DNA from: Drechslerella dactyloides
Taxonomy: Eukaryota > Ascomycota > Orbiliomycetes > Orbiliales > Orbiliaceae
Reading direction: 5' to 3'
Length of the DNA: 64,000 bases
NCBI GenBank assembly: GCA_020064725.1
Contig: JAGTWJ010000003.1
Location: 1,364,001-1,428,000, forward strand
Shown: in pieces, positions 1 to 13,300 of the stretch
Numbering within the stretch: position 1 is the stretch's first letter
Layout: each line of letters begins with the position of its first letter
Notes under the pieces: model-generated
Databases searched by the model: none
What the model was told of the DNA's origin: nothing
The model's input: the letters and a program-made list of their open reading frames with translations, nothing else
Program-made: the position numbers and the translations under genes

Positions 1-3000
1 GTACCATCAGCGGCATGTTCATTGAACCAGGTCATGTAGAGGGACCAAAATCCGGTGCAGCTGACAACTTTGCAAGGTATCATAGTGGCAACTTCTCTTA
101 GTCGTTCGTGGAGTGCTTACCATCCGCCTTCTGAAGGCTTGGACAATTCAGTTTGCAGTTAGTGCCCCCTCCAAATCAAGATGTTTTTGAAAAACAAAGG
201 CTATTGGAGGTGAGGTTTGTAGCTTCTGTTGTCGCTTCTAGCTGCATTGACGGGGGGTTTCTTTACCAGGCACCACGTGTGTAGGTGTCTTGTCTCAGAA
301 ATTCCAAAGGCATACTCCGCCGTCTGCAAAGACGCTTGACAAAAAGAACCAAACCTGCTTAGCGGAAGCTGAGGGAAGGTATGTCTGAAAGATACGTAGG
401 ATAGACATGCAGGTCTCGCTCTGGTCTCTAGATAATGCTTGCTTCTTCTGTAAACGATATAGTACCGTAGATATAGCCACCAAGCTAGCTGCGGTCCCGT
501 GGCCGGGGAAGGGTCATATAGTGGGCTGCATCCTATCACATTGCATTGAGCTGATGAAATTTTTGGAAACCATGCCCATTAACGGGCGACCTAGGTAAAA
601 TCGCGGGGATTCACTGTTCGCTCCGTCGATCCATGTTTACATGTAGACATCTCTTCGTTTGAAGCACATAAAAAGTGGAAACCCTTGATGATGAGACTTG
701 TAATGCCATATCAACTGTAGGCTATCCTGCACGTAGGTCAGAAGAAACTCGGAGGCGGAGGAGGAGATATCCGTGAAAGCCTGGCTTATGGTCCCCTGGC
801 CTTGCCACTTCCCCAACCAAGAAGGATTCGGCTATTGGGAACAGGCGAACACAGGTAAGGTAGAGACGAGAACGAAGTGGTCTGACAGACGGGTTTCGCA
901 TGCATGAGCACTGATTCAAGCAAGTAGCGGATGTCGAAAATCTGGAGTTCAAACGATCCGAAGAGTTGACTGCTGCCTGCCAGAAGCGTTCACATGCCCC
1001 AGGGCCCGGACCGGGTTGGGGCTAAGGAAACACCAAGATCCCTGGATCCACGGAGGCCGCTTGGCGATGTCATGCCGTTTTTCGGAATTTAAAGGATACA
1101 CATGTTAATGCGAAGGCAGGGCTTGTGATAGAGTCCAAGACAATCGGACTGGGTGAGAGGCGTTGTTTGGTGTTACATGTTTTTAACGTTACTCTCTTGG
1201 CTTTAACTTTAGCTTTCGCTGTCTAGTTCTTAGGTGACTCCTGCAGGCGACGTATCATCGAGCAGGCGAGTAGGTCAAGGCAGCTGTGGCAGATACGTCG
1301 ACCGCCACGCACATTGGACCGAATCAGCGAGGCATGATGGCATACGGATGTCATTATATTAGATCATCTTGAGTAAGCACCCAAGTTGCAAATCTTTCGG
1401 CGACGGACGGAGAACAGCTCAAGCTCGAACTGCAACGCAAAACCGATGCCTGGCAACGTTGTTTTCTTTGGTACGGTCTGGTAAACGTAAACGTTAAAGC
1501 AGGATTCATTAGTACGCACGCGCAGTGCGCCAATCTTATAAAGTTGGCACTTGCATATACCGGCGCCTTGGAGAGATTAGGGTTCTGAACATTTGGGTTT
1601 GTGTGACATTACTTTGCTTCGTTTAACCGTCGCCTGCCAGCCGTTTTATTTGTCTGAAGCTCGAGCGATGCATAAATATCGCCTTTGAACCGGTCTCCAC
1701 CCGCAAACGGTTAACTTGGAAGCTTTGTTTCGAAATTTGACGCCACGTTTCGCCATCCTAAGACGGATTTCCCGACTGATAGGAAATTGAGACGTTCGAG
1801 CCTCGATTGTTGATAATGACATAACTGGGAAAAAATTACCCATGTGTAGTTTTTCGGTCCAGCAGATCAATGGAACAAGCTCCTCGGTGCAGCGCTGTTA
1901 TTGAAATGGGGACTTGGAATGTAGCCGCCCATGCCTGGGAACCAAAACGTCTAGACATCATTTGACGAGCTGTCGAGCTGTCGGAAGCATATGATGTCCA
2001 CTTAAGAAAAGAGAGTGAGAAGCTTAACTGGGAAAATGGTATCGTCGATCCCGTGTATCGGCTAGTTCACGTTGCCTGGTCTCGTCGAGGCCCCATATCC
2101 GATCGCTCCAGCCGACGCCAATTTCGCAGTCGCAAGACACCTCGTTCATTGCCATAATAATAGTAACTTTAAACGGAATCCCATACTTTCCGCGCTTTTA
2201 AGGTTCCTGTAGACACTTTTTGGTCTGTCAGTGTAGCTTCCCGCTTACACTTAATTATAAATAATTACCGTTGTCGTGCCTGATTCTCCAGGTCCTGATG
2301 GAGAGACACTCTTGTGGTTTCATGATGGTTCCGCGCCCGATCAGTTTCTCTGTTTTGATATATAGAAGGATCCAGCTCGTGACCTCGGCAAGCTCTCATA
2401 GAGTTGACAAATCGCTTAGTGGTCGGTATGCATATATGCATCTAGTAAGACGATTGAGCCTGGCTGCAGTGGAAAACAAAGAGATCATGAGGAGGTTGGA
2501 AATACGGCCGTCGAGCAACCGGGTATTGCAGGCCTGTGCAAAGAGCAACGTGAACCTGGTGATGGATTGTCCAAGACGTCGTCGCTACTTACCTCATCGG
2601 CTGGGCCGTGAGCAGGGCCTGTCGACCGAACTTGCAGCCTGTTTGTCTCGAAGCGTTTTAATTGTTGCCGCTTCCGCCCGACCTACCACTGGATTGACAT
2701 TATTGAAAATGCGGGAGCTGGCAGACAGTCCTGGCTTGCAACCCCGGCTGCTAAAATAAGACTTCGTTTGTTTCGCACGAAACTTGACAGCCCAAAAGAA
2801 GGGTGTCTAGCCCGCGACCGGTTAGAATAATTGGCTGAAGCCTGCGAGACAATTGCGCAAGGAACTTCCGAATCCTTGTTCCCTGCAGGTGGGTCACCGT
2901 CCGCTCTCGAAGGAGAGGCGCCAGAGTGCCGCGGATTCCTTGGAGATCGTTGAATATGAACCATAGGAATCAATGTAAATATCCACCGAGGAAAAGAAAT

Positions 3001-6000
3001 ATACATGTATATGCTCGCACCGACGCTTTTGCAGTATAGTCTTATGCACGTATCGGGCACGTTTGGGATTCAGCTCACAAGCAAAAGAAAAGAACCAGTC
3101 CGGTCATGTTCAGCTATCACGGTTGGTCAAGCGATGTCTTCCTATCGGGGACTGGGCTCGCATCAGCAGGATGGTGTGCATAAAGCTCCGACGAAAAAGG
3201 TACGGTTCCTTAACATGCGAATATGTCTGACCTGAAGGTTGCAGTCTAATCCGGTACAGTGGGGGGTTTCTGGGGATCGCACTTGTCGCCCTGCTATGCC
3301 CTGCTTTTGCCTTGCTATCTATCGCACCGCCCTGTCTACCTGTCTGCCTGCGGTGCCCGGCCGGTGCGGCAGCGGTGCCCGTCTACGACGGGAGCAATAA
3401 TGCCTCCTACATCTGTATTCAACCTTGCCTGACGGAGCCTTCGTGATGACGACGGTATGAGACTTGGCGGGACCGAACCAGCTTGACGCAGCAATGGGGA
3501 TGCACATGTGCCAGCTCCAGCTCTCTTTCCGTTTTGGCAAATAGTAAACGGCCAGCGGGTCAAGCTGCCAGGACGTCGCAGATTTATGTCCCTGGTATTG
3601 CCGTCTGGTATTCTCCGCTCCAGACAGAGAGAAAAGGAACGTTTGCAGACATGCCCGTCCGGTCAATGTACATTGGCGCTGCATGCAACTGCCACTCCGC
3701 TCTCTCCATTCTACCTAGACGGACGCAACTCCGCAGCCTGGTAAGAGCGCGACCAGGAGTACTGTCATGGGGGCATGTGCGGGTGCATATGTACTTCCTT
3801 ACATGTGGAGGTGAATTTGAATAATGATCGTGGGCCGCACCATCATTGCAGGCCGGAGCAGCGATGCGGTCTTGTGGAGCCTAACTCAGTTGATGTTCCT
3901 TCCTCCCTGGGTGAAAATGGCGACGAATGCAAGGATGACCCCGAATGGCCCATCCCCAGTCGATGGGACCCAGGTCTCTTTCCTTTTTCCTGCCGTGTGT
4001 CCTGCTCGTGTCCCATCTCGAACCGAACAACTTCCCATTGCCTGCCCATCACGCTCCACCCTATCTTGTCCGCTTCAGATCAGCTTACCCCTCGATAGTA
4101 TGATTGCAGACTCAAGTCGCACCCGTACTCGACGAGCCCGATCCTAGACGCGGGAAAAAGGAACGGCTCCTTTCCCAGGAGCCAAGACAAAGCCTAGCTC
4201 GTTTGATGACAAGGTTCGTACTGTAAAGACAGGGAAAAAACAAAAGGTAAAATAGATACGTGAAAGGTAGCAGTGCTGTCGGAAATCAGGCTGGAGGTCA
4301 CGGATCATTCGTTCTGATAGCAATTTATCATCTGGACCTTTTTGGAATACGGACCTTCCAGATACTCACTAAGCCTATACGATGATGTTTCTCCACGGGA
4401 AATCCTTGGTCGGAAGGGTGAGGATTCGCTAGTTAGTGCCGTTTCGATCCAGCGATGGGCTGTATCGTCTCGTCGTTGGGCATCATATGTTCACGCTGCC
4501 TAGCATCCATATCTTGCTTTAAGCTTCTTGAAATAATATTCGCTTGGCGTTGTCGTCGTTCGGCGTAATAGGGAAGCGATCGCAATAGTTGCGCATGCCA
4601 TGCCACTTCCCATACTGCATACCATAGTAATACTATACTACTGCCAACTAAGTTAAGCATGAGCAATGCTTAGTTTCCAGCATCCAGACTGTGGTGGCAC
4701 TGCTGCTGTCGCCGTTGGACCAAGGTCAAGCGCGGTCTTGCTACCTGCCTTCCATGGGAAGCCGGTTCGGGTTCGGTACCATGGCCAGAGATATCGAAGG
4801 AACATTAAGAGAGGGAGCGAAAGGTTAAAGAGCCCACACCCCCATTCCAAGGAAAAGAAAAGAAGAAAACAAGACAAAAGAAAAGAAAAGAAAGATGTAG
4901 AGGTCGTCGACTGCATGCTGCTGGCTGTTGCTGTCATCAAAAAGAAAATTCCAGGCATCGAGGAGGAGGAAAACTATATTGTAGCCAATTATAATCAAGG
5001 GAAAAGAAGTCAGTAAGTGCTTAGTTGAGTTTAGGTGCGCCTCCCGGGCCTCTCGAAGCTGCGTGCTCGCATACTTTTTAGAGGTCGGGACCGCGAGAAC
5101 ATCAGCTCTGCTAGCTGGCCCACCTTCCCGGCTGCCGCTTCCTTTGTTATTTGTGTCTACTGACGCCAGTAAACCCGATTTCCACTTTCTCGTCCCTGCT
5201 ATTTATGTCGGAACCTAAGTACTTATTGTTAGTACCTCTTCTAACACATATTAGCACTCGGCTCCCCAGCATTTCAAACCGGACCCAAGCTCCTCCAATT
5301 CATCCTGAAGGTGCATGGCTCGCTTTACTGCGGAATTGATCTATGCTTTTATGTCAAAATAAGCACTTTTATCTCTAGTTCTCGAGTACTTTAGCCTTTT
5401 CCCCAATACCGCCCCGATTCAGTCTCGAATCGATTATAACTTGTTCGTACCTCCCACCTCCTTCATGCGCATGCAGCCAACCCGAACTGATACCTTTCGA
5501 CCAGGTTGATCTACCCATATATTTGGTAGCAGCCCGCCCCAAGACGTCTCCTACCATTTTGTTTTTCTTGTTTTCCTTCTCCCCTCCTGTTGTATCTTTG
5601 ACGACTTGCAGCTGGTAAACGAGCTGCCTAGGCCTTTTTAAGCTGCTTACAGCCATTCAGCAGTCTGCTTTTATTCCTTTATTCTATAATTGTCTGTCTC
5701 TTTCTCGACAGTTATATCTTCCCAAGTCTGTCTACTACGGGCCGCTTCGCTGCGTTTGGGAGCATCACATCGCCATATCAGAATACCAACCTCAACCTCA
5801 TCGCCACCACATCACATCGTCGTATACATCCTATACGGTAGTAAATTCACTGCATCCAACTGTTGTACTATACTACCGTTTACTCTGAATGTAAGTGGCA
5901 CACCCGATCCCCTTCGCTCATTCGTCTGCTCTCGCCTGGTTTCTCCACATGCATGGCCCGCTTTCACGAATTCCTCAGTGAGAGCGCATTCCCCTTTCTG

Positions 6001-6331
6001 GTAATTATTTGTCGTTTTTGGGATCATATATGCAGAGAAGAAGTATCGCTCTACTGCGATTCGATTTTCTGAAGACACATCCAGGTGATGCTGGCAGGTA
6101 TGCAGCGGCTAGCTCGCGGTACATACATCCTCCCCTGCCAATGTCTGCTTGCGAAATACTGGTTCGTATCATAAAATTGAACTTGTGATGATATGCAGAG
6201 CGCCGTCTTAACGAGCGCGAGCTGGCTCGCCTGGCTAGCCAGCTGTCGCTCGCTCGGCGCAGTCTAAAGCAGACTCCTGCTTTTCGTGTTAATTTCTCTG
6301 TCCCTGTTGGCACCCATCTGCTCATCCGCTC

Positions 6332-6374
6332 AGAAAGAAAGAAAGAAAGAAAAAAAAAAAAAAAAAAAAAAAAA
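6332..6374. repeat. (GAAA)n / poly(A) simple repeat
   Basis: About four GAAA units run into an uninterrupted run of about 25 adenines. It could be an A-rich microsatellite or the tail scar of an old retroposed copy. No open reading frame or target duplication was seen beside it, so the microsatellite reading is preferred. Confidence 0.8.
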
Positions 6375-7225
6375 GTCGGCTGCAATATGCATGTGCTCGT
6401 CTCTTGATTTGTACCGCAGAGACCGATGCTCGGCTTGAACCTTGTATCGCATGTGCCCCAGCTTTCCGTTGCACAAACCAGCAGCACGTCGACGGCCTCG
6501 AGGCTGCACGTACAGTACCTAGATTTGGGATCCTGCTGGGAACCGGGAACCGTTGCATGGGCCATTGCATTTGAATTTCTCGGAATCCGTCTGGGCTCTT
6601 TTCGACCCGGCATTCATACCGCCCATTTCAAATGTGTCGTGTCGCTAACCCGCCTGCCAATTGAATCAAATAGCACGAGCTTCGAGTTTCGCCGGGTCCG
6701 CATATCAACATTGCACGAAGGGAAGAAAAAGAACAGAATAAGGAAAGAAGAAAAATACCGGCCTTATAACACCGCCGTCACATTTTCGCAGTGCTTGCAG
6801 CCGCTTCAGCACGCCACTTCGAACACGCGGCGTAACTTTCTTTTGGTTCCACAGGCCGGCTGGGTTTCGTCTTGCAATTCTGCGTCTTGCGCGACCCTAA
6901 ATTTGCGTCGGACTCGCCCAGGAATTCAATCCAACCCGACCATTAACAACATTACCATTAAGCCCGTCAAGCCCAGACGATCGAGCTAGCACCGGGACTG
7001 CTGCTCCATTGACTAACAAACTGCCTGAGACTCAGTTATTCTCTGTCAATCCAGTCCGGCATAACAGTTGTCGCATTGATTCAACCTAGTCCTCCCTGCC
7101 TTTGCTTAATTTCTTTGCCCTGAGAAACGCCCCCCTCAAAGCTTCCCCAAACCCACCGTTCGCCTGTGGAAATTGCGCCACCGGCCTCACAACTGTGTTC
7201 CGTTTCGAGAGTACTACATTACATG

Positions 7226-8434
7226 GTTTTACGTTCAAGGCCGAGTAGCCAGGTCCAGCTCTATTTTAGTTGCTGGTGACCCGCAATTTAGTGACCGCAG
7301 TTTGAGCTGCCGCTTGCCCACCCACTAAGACTTCCCCAGCCAGATTATTGCGTGGTGGCGTCAACGATCACACGGAACTGTTGATTCCCTGGTACCAAAC
7401 ATATCTTGGATCGGATCCGAAGGAAAATTTCCTCGAGGCACCTTTTAAAAAGCCTTGCAGCGGTGTCCTCGCTATCCGGCGAATTCGATTCGAAGGGCTC
7501 AGAAGACCGGTAACTAGCCCACCGACCAGCAGTCCTTGCTTCTGTTTCAAACGGGTCGTCCTGGCCTGCCCGCCTGCACTGCATCCCTTCCCTGTGCTTG
7601 CCTGCTTGCCTGCTTGCTCCACAGTTTGACACACCCTAGACTGGCTTTCTTTGGGCGAGAGACCTCGGGTTGCATCAGTCCGCTGCCGGCTATACCATCT
7701 TTCGCATCTTCCCATTTATATATATTGCATTGTTGCCGTATATCAACCTTTGGTCCGGAACAGGCTTGGGACGCTACGCTACAAAACCACTATCGCCGCT
7801 GGCCGTTAACTACACCGTTGACGTGACGTCTACCAACAGTAATAAATAATACTCACCGGTCTACGACTAGCTGGCTAGGAACACTAGCCATCCACTATCA
7901 TTTCGCCTTCGGCCGACTTCCTACCCATCGTTCTCCATTGTCACTGCCTCTTCGCCTCTTTTTCCTCGCCTTCTTCGCTCGCGAAGTTCGAACAAATTTC
8001 GACTCGGCTGGCCCTTGATTCGTCGTCAACTCACCCCAGCCTGCGTCACTCGACGCACACAGTCACCGCCAACTGAGATCGGACTCGGGATCTGGCCTGG
8101 TTTCCGTCGAGTTAAGAGTGCAGCCCGGTGCTGGAGAAACGTATACGCAACTGTCGACCGGCTTCCAGCGGCCTCTGTTAGATGTAGATTCGGGAGCTGC
8201 ACTCTGTCAGATTCCCGTCAGACCAGACATCGGCCAACCGCGCACGCCGCCCATCCGACGACACATCAGCCGCAACACACGCACGCAGACCGCTGACCGC
8301 TGGTGCGTGCAGTGCCGTCCGAAGGAGAAGCCTCTGCGCCCCCTTCTTCCTCCTCTTTCTATTTTACCACATCGTATCATTATCCACGATCTGGGTTATT
8401 GGACAGGTCGACGACATACTCCGTCCGGGTGGAA
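7226..8434 (+). promoter_or_regulatory. Probable long 5' leader of vosA, ATG-depleted
   Basis: Between the ATG near 7223 and the vosA start at 8435 only one ATG occurs, at 8182, and it is followed at once by TAG. About 15 to 19 ATGs would be expected by chance in 1.2 kb. Depletion of upstream AUGs is what selection leaves in a long transcribed leader. The ATG-TAG at 8182-8187 would act as a minimal start-stop uORF if it lies in the mRNA. Transcript ends and leader introns cannot be seen from sequence alone. Confidence 0.5.
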
Positions 8435-10386
8435 ATGCAGAACCATTCTTTTGCGGACGCCTCTTCGAGAATGTCGAGGTTGAGGAGGTGAATCACGCCC
8501 CTCCCTCTGCTGTTGCAACCGTCAGCATATACTAACGACCCGGTGTAGCGATGACTATGATCTTTATATCCGCCAAGGGCCCGAGAGAGCTCGAGTGGCC
8601 GGTACAAAAGAAAAAGGTATGCCCTCATGGCGTTCATTCTTCCTTCCGGGACCCTACTCGAACAGGACTAACAGGATGGACGAGAAACGACAGATCGGAA
8701 ACCAGTCGACCCGCCGCCAATTATACAGCTGAAGATCAGAGACGACAGCGACCCTCAACAGAACTATCTGCAGAGCCCGTATTACTTCATGTGCACGAAC
8801 CTCTACCCGGCCTCTGAGACTCCGAAGGAATCCTCGGGTGCGAGTTCATCGTACAACCAGGCCCTCGCCGGCACCCTTGTCTCCTCGTTGCACAGGTTGA
8901 AGGATATCGACAACACTGGTGGGTGGAACATTTAATTCACCATGCATGGAATATGTTAAGACGGCCCGCTGACCTTCGATTCTTTCTTCAGATGGCGGCT
9001 TCTTCGTCTTTGGGGATCTCTCCGTCAAGGTGGAAGGCCAATTCAGGCTGCGGTTCAGTCTGTTCGAAATATCCAAGTAAGGGCCACCAATGAGGAAACG
9101 ACTCCTGGCTGTATGTCCAACGCTGACATCAAAATAGTAACGAGGTTCACTACATCAAATCGATAACATCGAGCCCGTTTACCGGTAAGAGGCACAGCAA
9201 ATATCCTTCATTCTTATGATATCCATGCTAACAATTTCTTTAGTATACCCAATGAAGAACTTCCCAGGGATGTCAGAGTCTACGTTCCTCTCGCGGTCTT
9301 TTGGCGATCAGGGTGTCCGTCTGAGGATACGGAAAGAGCCTCGTACTCTAGTGTTAGTCACCTTGTCTATGCATCTTATGCGAGCTTCAGTTGACTCCAT
9401 GCTGACCAAATACCAGACGGAAGCGTGCTTATCGCCCACCACCGCCTGAGGCCTATGCCAGCGCTCAGATGAGACGGCCGTCTTCGCCTGACAGCCACTA
9501 CATGACCCATGGCTATCCAACTCCCCACTCCTCTGTAGATTACGGCTATCCTCCTTATCATGACATGCACAAACGGGTCAAAATGGATGGTGGTCCGCAG
9601 TATCCTCCTCCACCACCTCCTCATGGACGGGAACCATACGGTGAACGATCGCCTTACGCTGAATATCCTCCAAATTCCGCGACGAATCCGCCTGGCTACC
9701 ATCCTGGATACCCGAATTATCCTCCCAATTCTTCGTATCAGCAGCAGCGTTCTCCAACGACTCCGGGAGGCTATTTCCCAGCACCACCGCATAGCGCACA
9801 CTCCAACCAGGGTTACGGTCACTACCCTCCACCTCCTCAACATCCGCAGCACGAGTACCCAAGCCGCCACTCCTCATACTCTGGTCCATCTCCCATCCAT
9901 CCAACGCAGCAGCCATCCCCACTCTACGAATCACCTAACTACCATACCTCGTCTCAGAGCACCAGGTCGCCAATCACTAGCTCGGCTCCTTACAAGAGCT
10001 ATGACCGACCAACCACAGGCCCCCCAGCAAATTACCCGCCATCATACCCCGAGGATACCGCGAAACAGGCCGCATATAGGACGACGCAACCTCAGTCAGG
10101 ATCGGTTCACTCTCCGCCGGGTGGGCTTCCCTCGCCAGGCCTATCCAGAACGTCTGGGTCGATGGCCTCCCATACGTCATCTCCAATGAATTCCAGTTCG
10201 AGAGGCCTCACTACAATGCCCGCCCAGCCTCCGTCACCGTACAAATCGGGGTTTTCTTTGCCACCGCTGCAGCTCCCCCCTCTGTCCGAGCCGCACGGAT
10301 CGACTCTGCGAACGCAAACCCACAGCAAAACCCCTGGTCCACCGATATCGTTTGACTCAGCGGTCAGTCAGACTTATGCGGCCTAA
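8435..10386 (+). CDS. vosA: Velvet-domain regulator, VosA type
   Basis: Seven exons: 8435-8487, 8549-8616, 8694-8918, 8992-9076, 9138-9184, 9244-9352 and 9417-10386, giving 518 residues in one frame. Velvet proteins are NF-kB-like fungal transcription factors that control spore formation, spore viability and secondary metabolism. They often act as heterodimers such as VosA-VelB in the nucleus. The velvet fold covers about residues 19-196. It carries the VosA-type signatures KPVDPPPIIQL, GTLVSSLHRLKD, DGGFFVFGDLSVK and FPGMSESTFLSRSF, and ends at RIRKEPRTL. The VelB and VeA forms of these motifs differ. The rest, encoded by the long last exon, is disordered and rich in Pro, Tyr, Ser and Gln, as usual for the activation region. 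The start was chosen because it is the first ATG after a long ATG-poor leader and joins the velvet frame through a good intron. The gene stands alone in a 16 kb desert. In Histoplasma the orthologue is Ryp2. Confidence 0.92.
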
Positions 10387-13300
10387 GCTGCGACTCGCCT
10401 ACGTACCACAATTTGGAAAATACAAGTATGGGATACGACTTGCAATATTCTAAGATATTTCGTTTTTGCTTTTCTTTCGACTCCCTGGATTTTTCACGTC
10501 CCGCTTTTTTCCCTTTGCCTTTGTTTTGAAGCATTTGAGGCGTTTAGCAGCTAGCACATTTAACTCTTGGATATTTCCATCTGCAAGGGTCTCCCAGTAG
10601 TCCTGAGAGAGCCCGCATCTACGTATACATGTACCATCTTACATTATACCTTTTTGTAATTTACGAGATTCTATTTTCCCTTTTTTTTTTGTTGCTTTTA
10701 TCTCTCGTTATCTCTGTCAGTCAAAAGAAAGAAGACATCTGGCGTTTATTCTGGTTGGAACAATCGAAGCAATCCGGGAAAGGCTGTGCAATTTTTTTGG
10801 TTTTTTTCTTTCTTTATTTTTTTATATACTTTTTGCCATCTTCACAGTTATGTTTGTCTAAGCAAAGATGCATGCAGACGAAAAACATCGAGAGCGTGTG
10901 CGATAGACCTGCCGGGAGAGACCCAGGGACACCAGATTCCGAGGGCTTTGATGGTAAAGTGGCATGCCTCCTACCCCACTTGTCCCGCATGGGAAACGGG
11001 GATGGGATGTATCCCTTCCTTGCTCTCTGGAGGGTTCCTGGATGTGTACGGAAGCATGATCCATCCATCCATTTCATCTTTACACCACATATACATACGG
11101 AGTACATTATATTACACTATGGCTAGCTATCCGAATTTACCTGATTTCCCTGGCAAATTGGAAATTGAATCGCAATCGACGACTGCTGCTGTTTTGTGAT
11201 GCGATATAGCAGGCATATGCAAGTCGATAAACTTTTGACCAGCCCGCGTCGTCTAGACCGTTTGCAGGTGCCTCAGATTCAGTCGATTGACCAAGCCTGC
11301 CTGCCTGGCATGCAAGTTTGTGATCAAAGCGCTCGCCCTTACCTGACCTTGCATTGCGAGGAGCTGGAAAGGGTAATATCTTGTTCATGCTCGGATCGAT
11401 CACTGCGCCTAGCCTAACATGCTGCTGCAGTCCCCTTCATGATAATCTCAGATGACCATGATGCAAGAGAAAGTAAATTGGATAAACGAGGCGCCCGGCA
11501 CGTCAGTCAACTGGCAAAGTGAGCAAGCTGTGCCTCTGCAGCTATTCCCTCCTACCCTGTCACTTTCCTTTTTTTCTGTTTTATCTTCTGATGTTGTGTT
11601 CGCATACGAGCGCGGCGCGGACGAAAAAAAGAAAAATCGATTAAAAGAGACTGTTGGAAGTCTCCACCGAGTAAATACCCGTAGACATGAAAAAGAAAGC
11701 GGAAAGGGAAGACGAAGACACATGAGAGGAGGTCTCCTTTCTTCCTCGTATATTCCAGACGGGAAAGGTCAAGAACGAACCCCATTCGGTGCTTTGTTTT
11801 TTCTCTTATGCAAGTCAGTCAACATCTTAGCGCAACCTCCAGTGGGACGGGAATGTGTCCGGACCCAGCACCACAGGACTTTCCCACCACGTTTTTAATT
11901 TTCTCCCACACCCCTCTCGTGGAGGCGAATCAGAGCCCGGTGATATGCTGTCGTTCGCCTTGAGACAAGAGCAAAGCTGCTTGTGCGGTGGAGGAGCCAA
12001 CATTTTAACAGGAGCCGGGTGCATTAGTGGGACGAGCAGGTGGGGGCAACCACATTCCATCCATCCACAACCACATCCACAACCCTCGCCGTAGCTCACT
12101 AACGCACTTCAATTAGCCCTCACGACCTTTCGCCAAGTCCGCTTTGCACCTTTCTTTTTCCTGCTTTCCCCTAACTTTCCGTTTGTGCTGACAAACCGCT
12201 CGGTCATGGATCTGGCTGGACCTCCTCGAGCTCGTCCGCGTCCCGATTCTGCAAATATTCATCTACGCTGGGAGGCGAAGTTGGCGCTGGCCTGCCGGTG
12301 TTCTCCACCGTCGACCTCGGCAGGCCGACTCCGCGGATGCAAATGCCTTCATCCGACTCCCATCTCGCCTAGTTTTCTTCCTCTGTTGGACGTGAACGAG
12401 ACCGAGAAAGAGGTAGAGAGATAGAGAGCAAAAAAAAAAAAAAAGCTTTCAACTGAGACTCCGCCCGAGAGTCATCGATAATAGGCCAGGACGAGACCGA
12501 AGCTTTCCCCACATGAAGATTGGTGTCCGGTACAAACATCACCCTCCTTTCATCCTCGTTTGGCTCTTTTCCACGCAGGATGTCTTCGCTCGCTCGCTCG
12601 CTAGCTAGTTAGCTCCCCGAAACTGGCTCGCCAACTTTGCCGGTTCTTCCCTCTCAAAAATATTTGTTGAGGTGGTACAGCGCAGAGCGCAGCTGCTCCA
12701 TTAGCTGGCCGGCCTGCACAGCTGAGACACACACTGCCAAATGATATCGATTCCTCTCGATCGAGACATTTCTCTGCAGCTGGCTGGCAAGCTTTCCTTG
12801 CTGCATGATTTCGAATCGAATGCGGACATGACAGAACACTTGAAATGAGAGTGTTTGCCCTTCTTGCCTCCTCCTCCCGCCGTCGGCGCTCTTATTTGAA
12901 AATATGATCCGTCATAATTTTTTTTTTTTGAGTTGGGTGTCAAGCTCCATCCGTGCAGAGATTTGTTGGTTCTAAAGCCAGCGAGACCGGCTGCATGGTC
13001 CGCTGCTGCAGAGGATCGAGAAGTCATATTCCCATCTAAGCGGGCGAGAATGAACGCTCGGTACGATACAGTTATCTTGCGAGTGCCTTCTAACCGAATG
13101 CAGAACTTTACTAGCATCTTTCGGCCATTACATACGACGAGGGAAAAAACGGGAGCCTTGCGAGGGTTAAGTTGAGGGGGAAGGTAGGCTTGTTCTTGCT
13201 CATCGCTCTGCCCAGATGCCATGAAGCTGGTCTGCCAGCAGTGAACGCCGTCCTCCACCTGAGGTCGTTCGTCTGTCTCGACCAAGGCTCTGTCATATGT

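Larger units (their letters stand above)
1..8434. other. Gene-free region upstream of vosA
   Basis: I see no convincing protein gene here on either strand. Open frames are short, mostly lack a normal ATG start, and show no recognisable motif or credible exon chain. The region has purine-rich and A-rich tracts (about 4850-4895 and 6332-6374). From 7226 to 8434 the plus strand is almost free of ATG, which suggests that at least the last 1.2 kb is the transcribed leader of vosA. The rest is probably promoter and regulatory DNA, but no specific site can be named. Confidence 0.6.

Noticed and set aside
2271..2759. 162-codon open frame in the left desert
   Set aside because: It begins with TTG, has no motif, and no neighbouring exon extends it.
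6332..6374. Retroposon tail
   Set aside because: A long A tract could mark a retroposed copy, but no coding remnant or target duplication was seen next to it.
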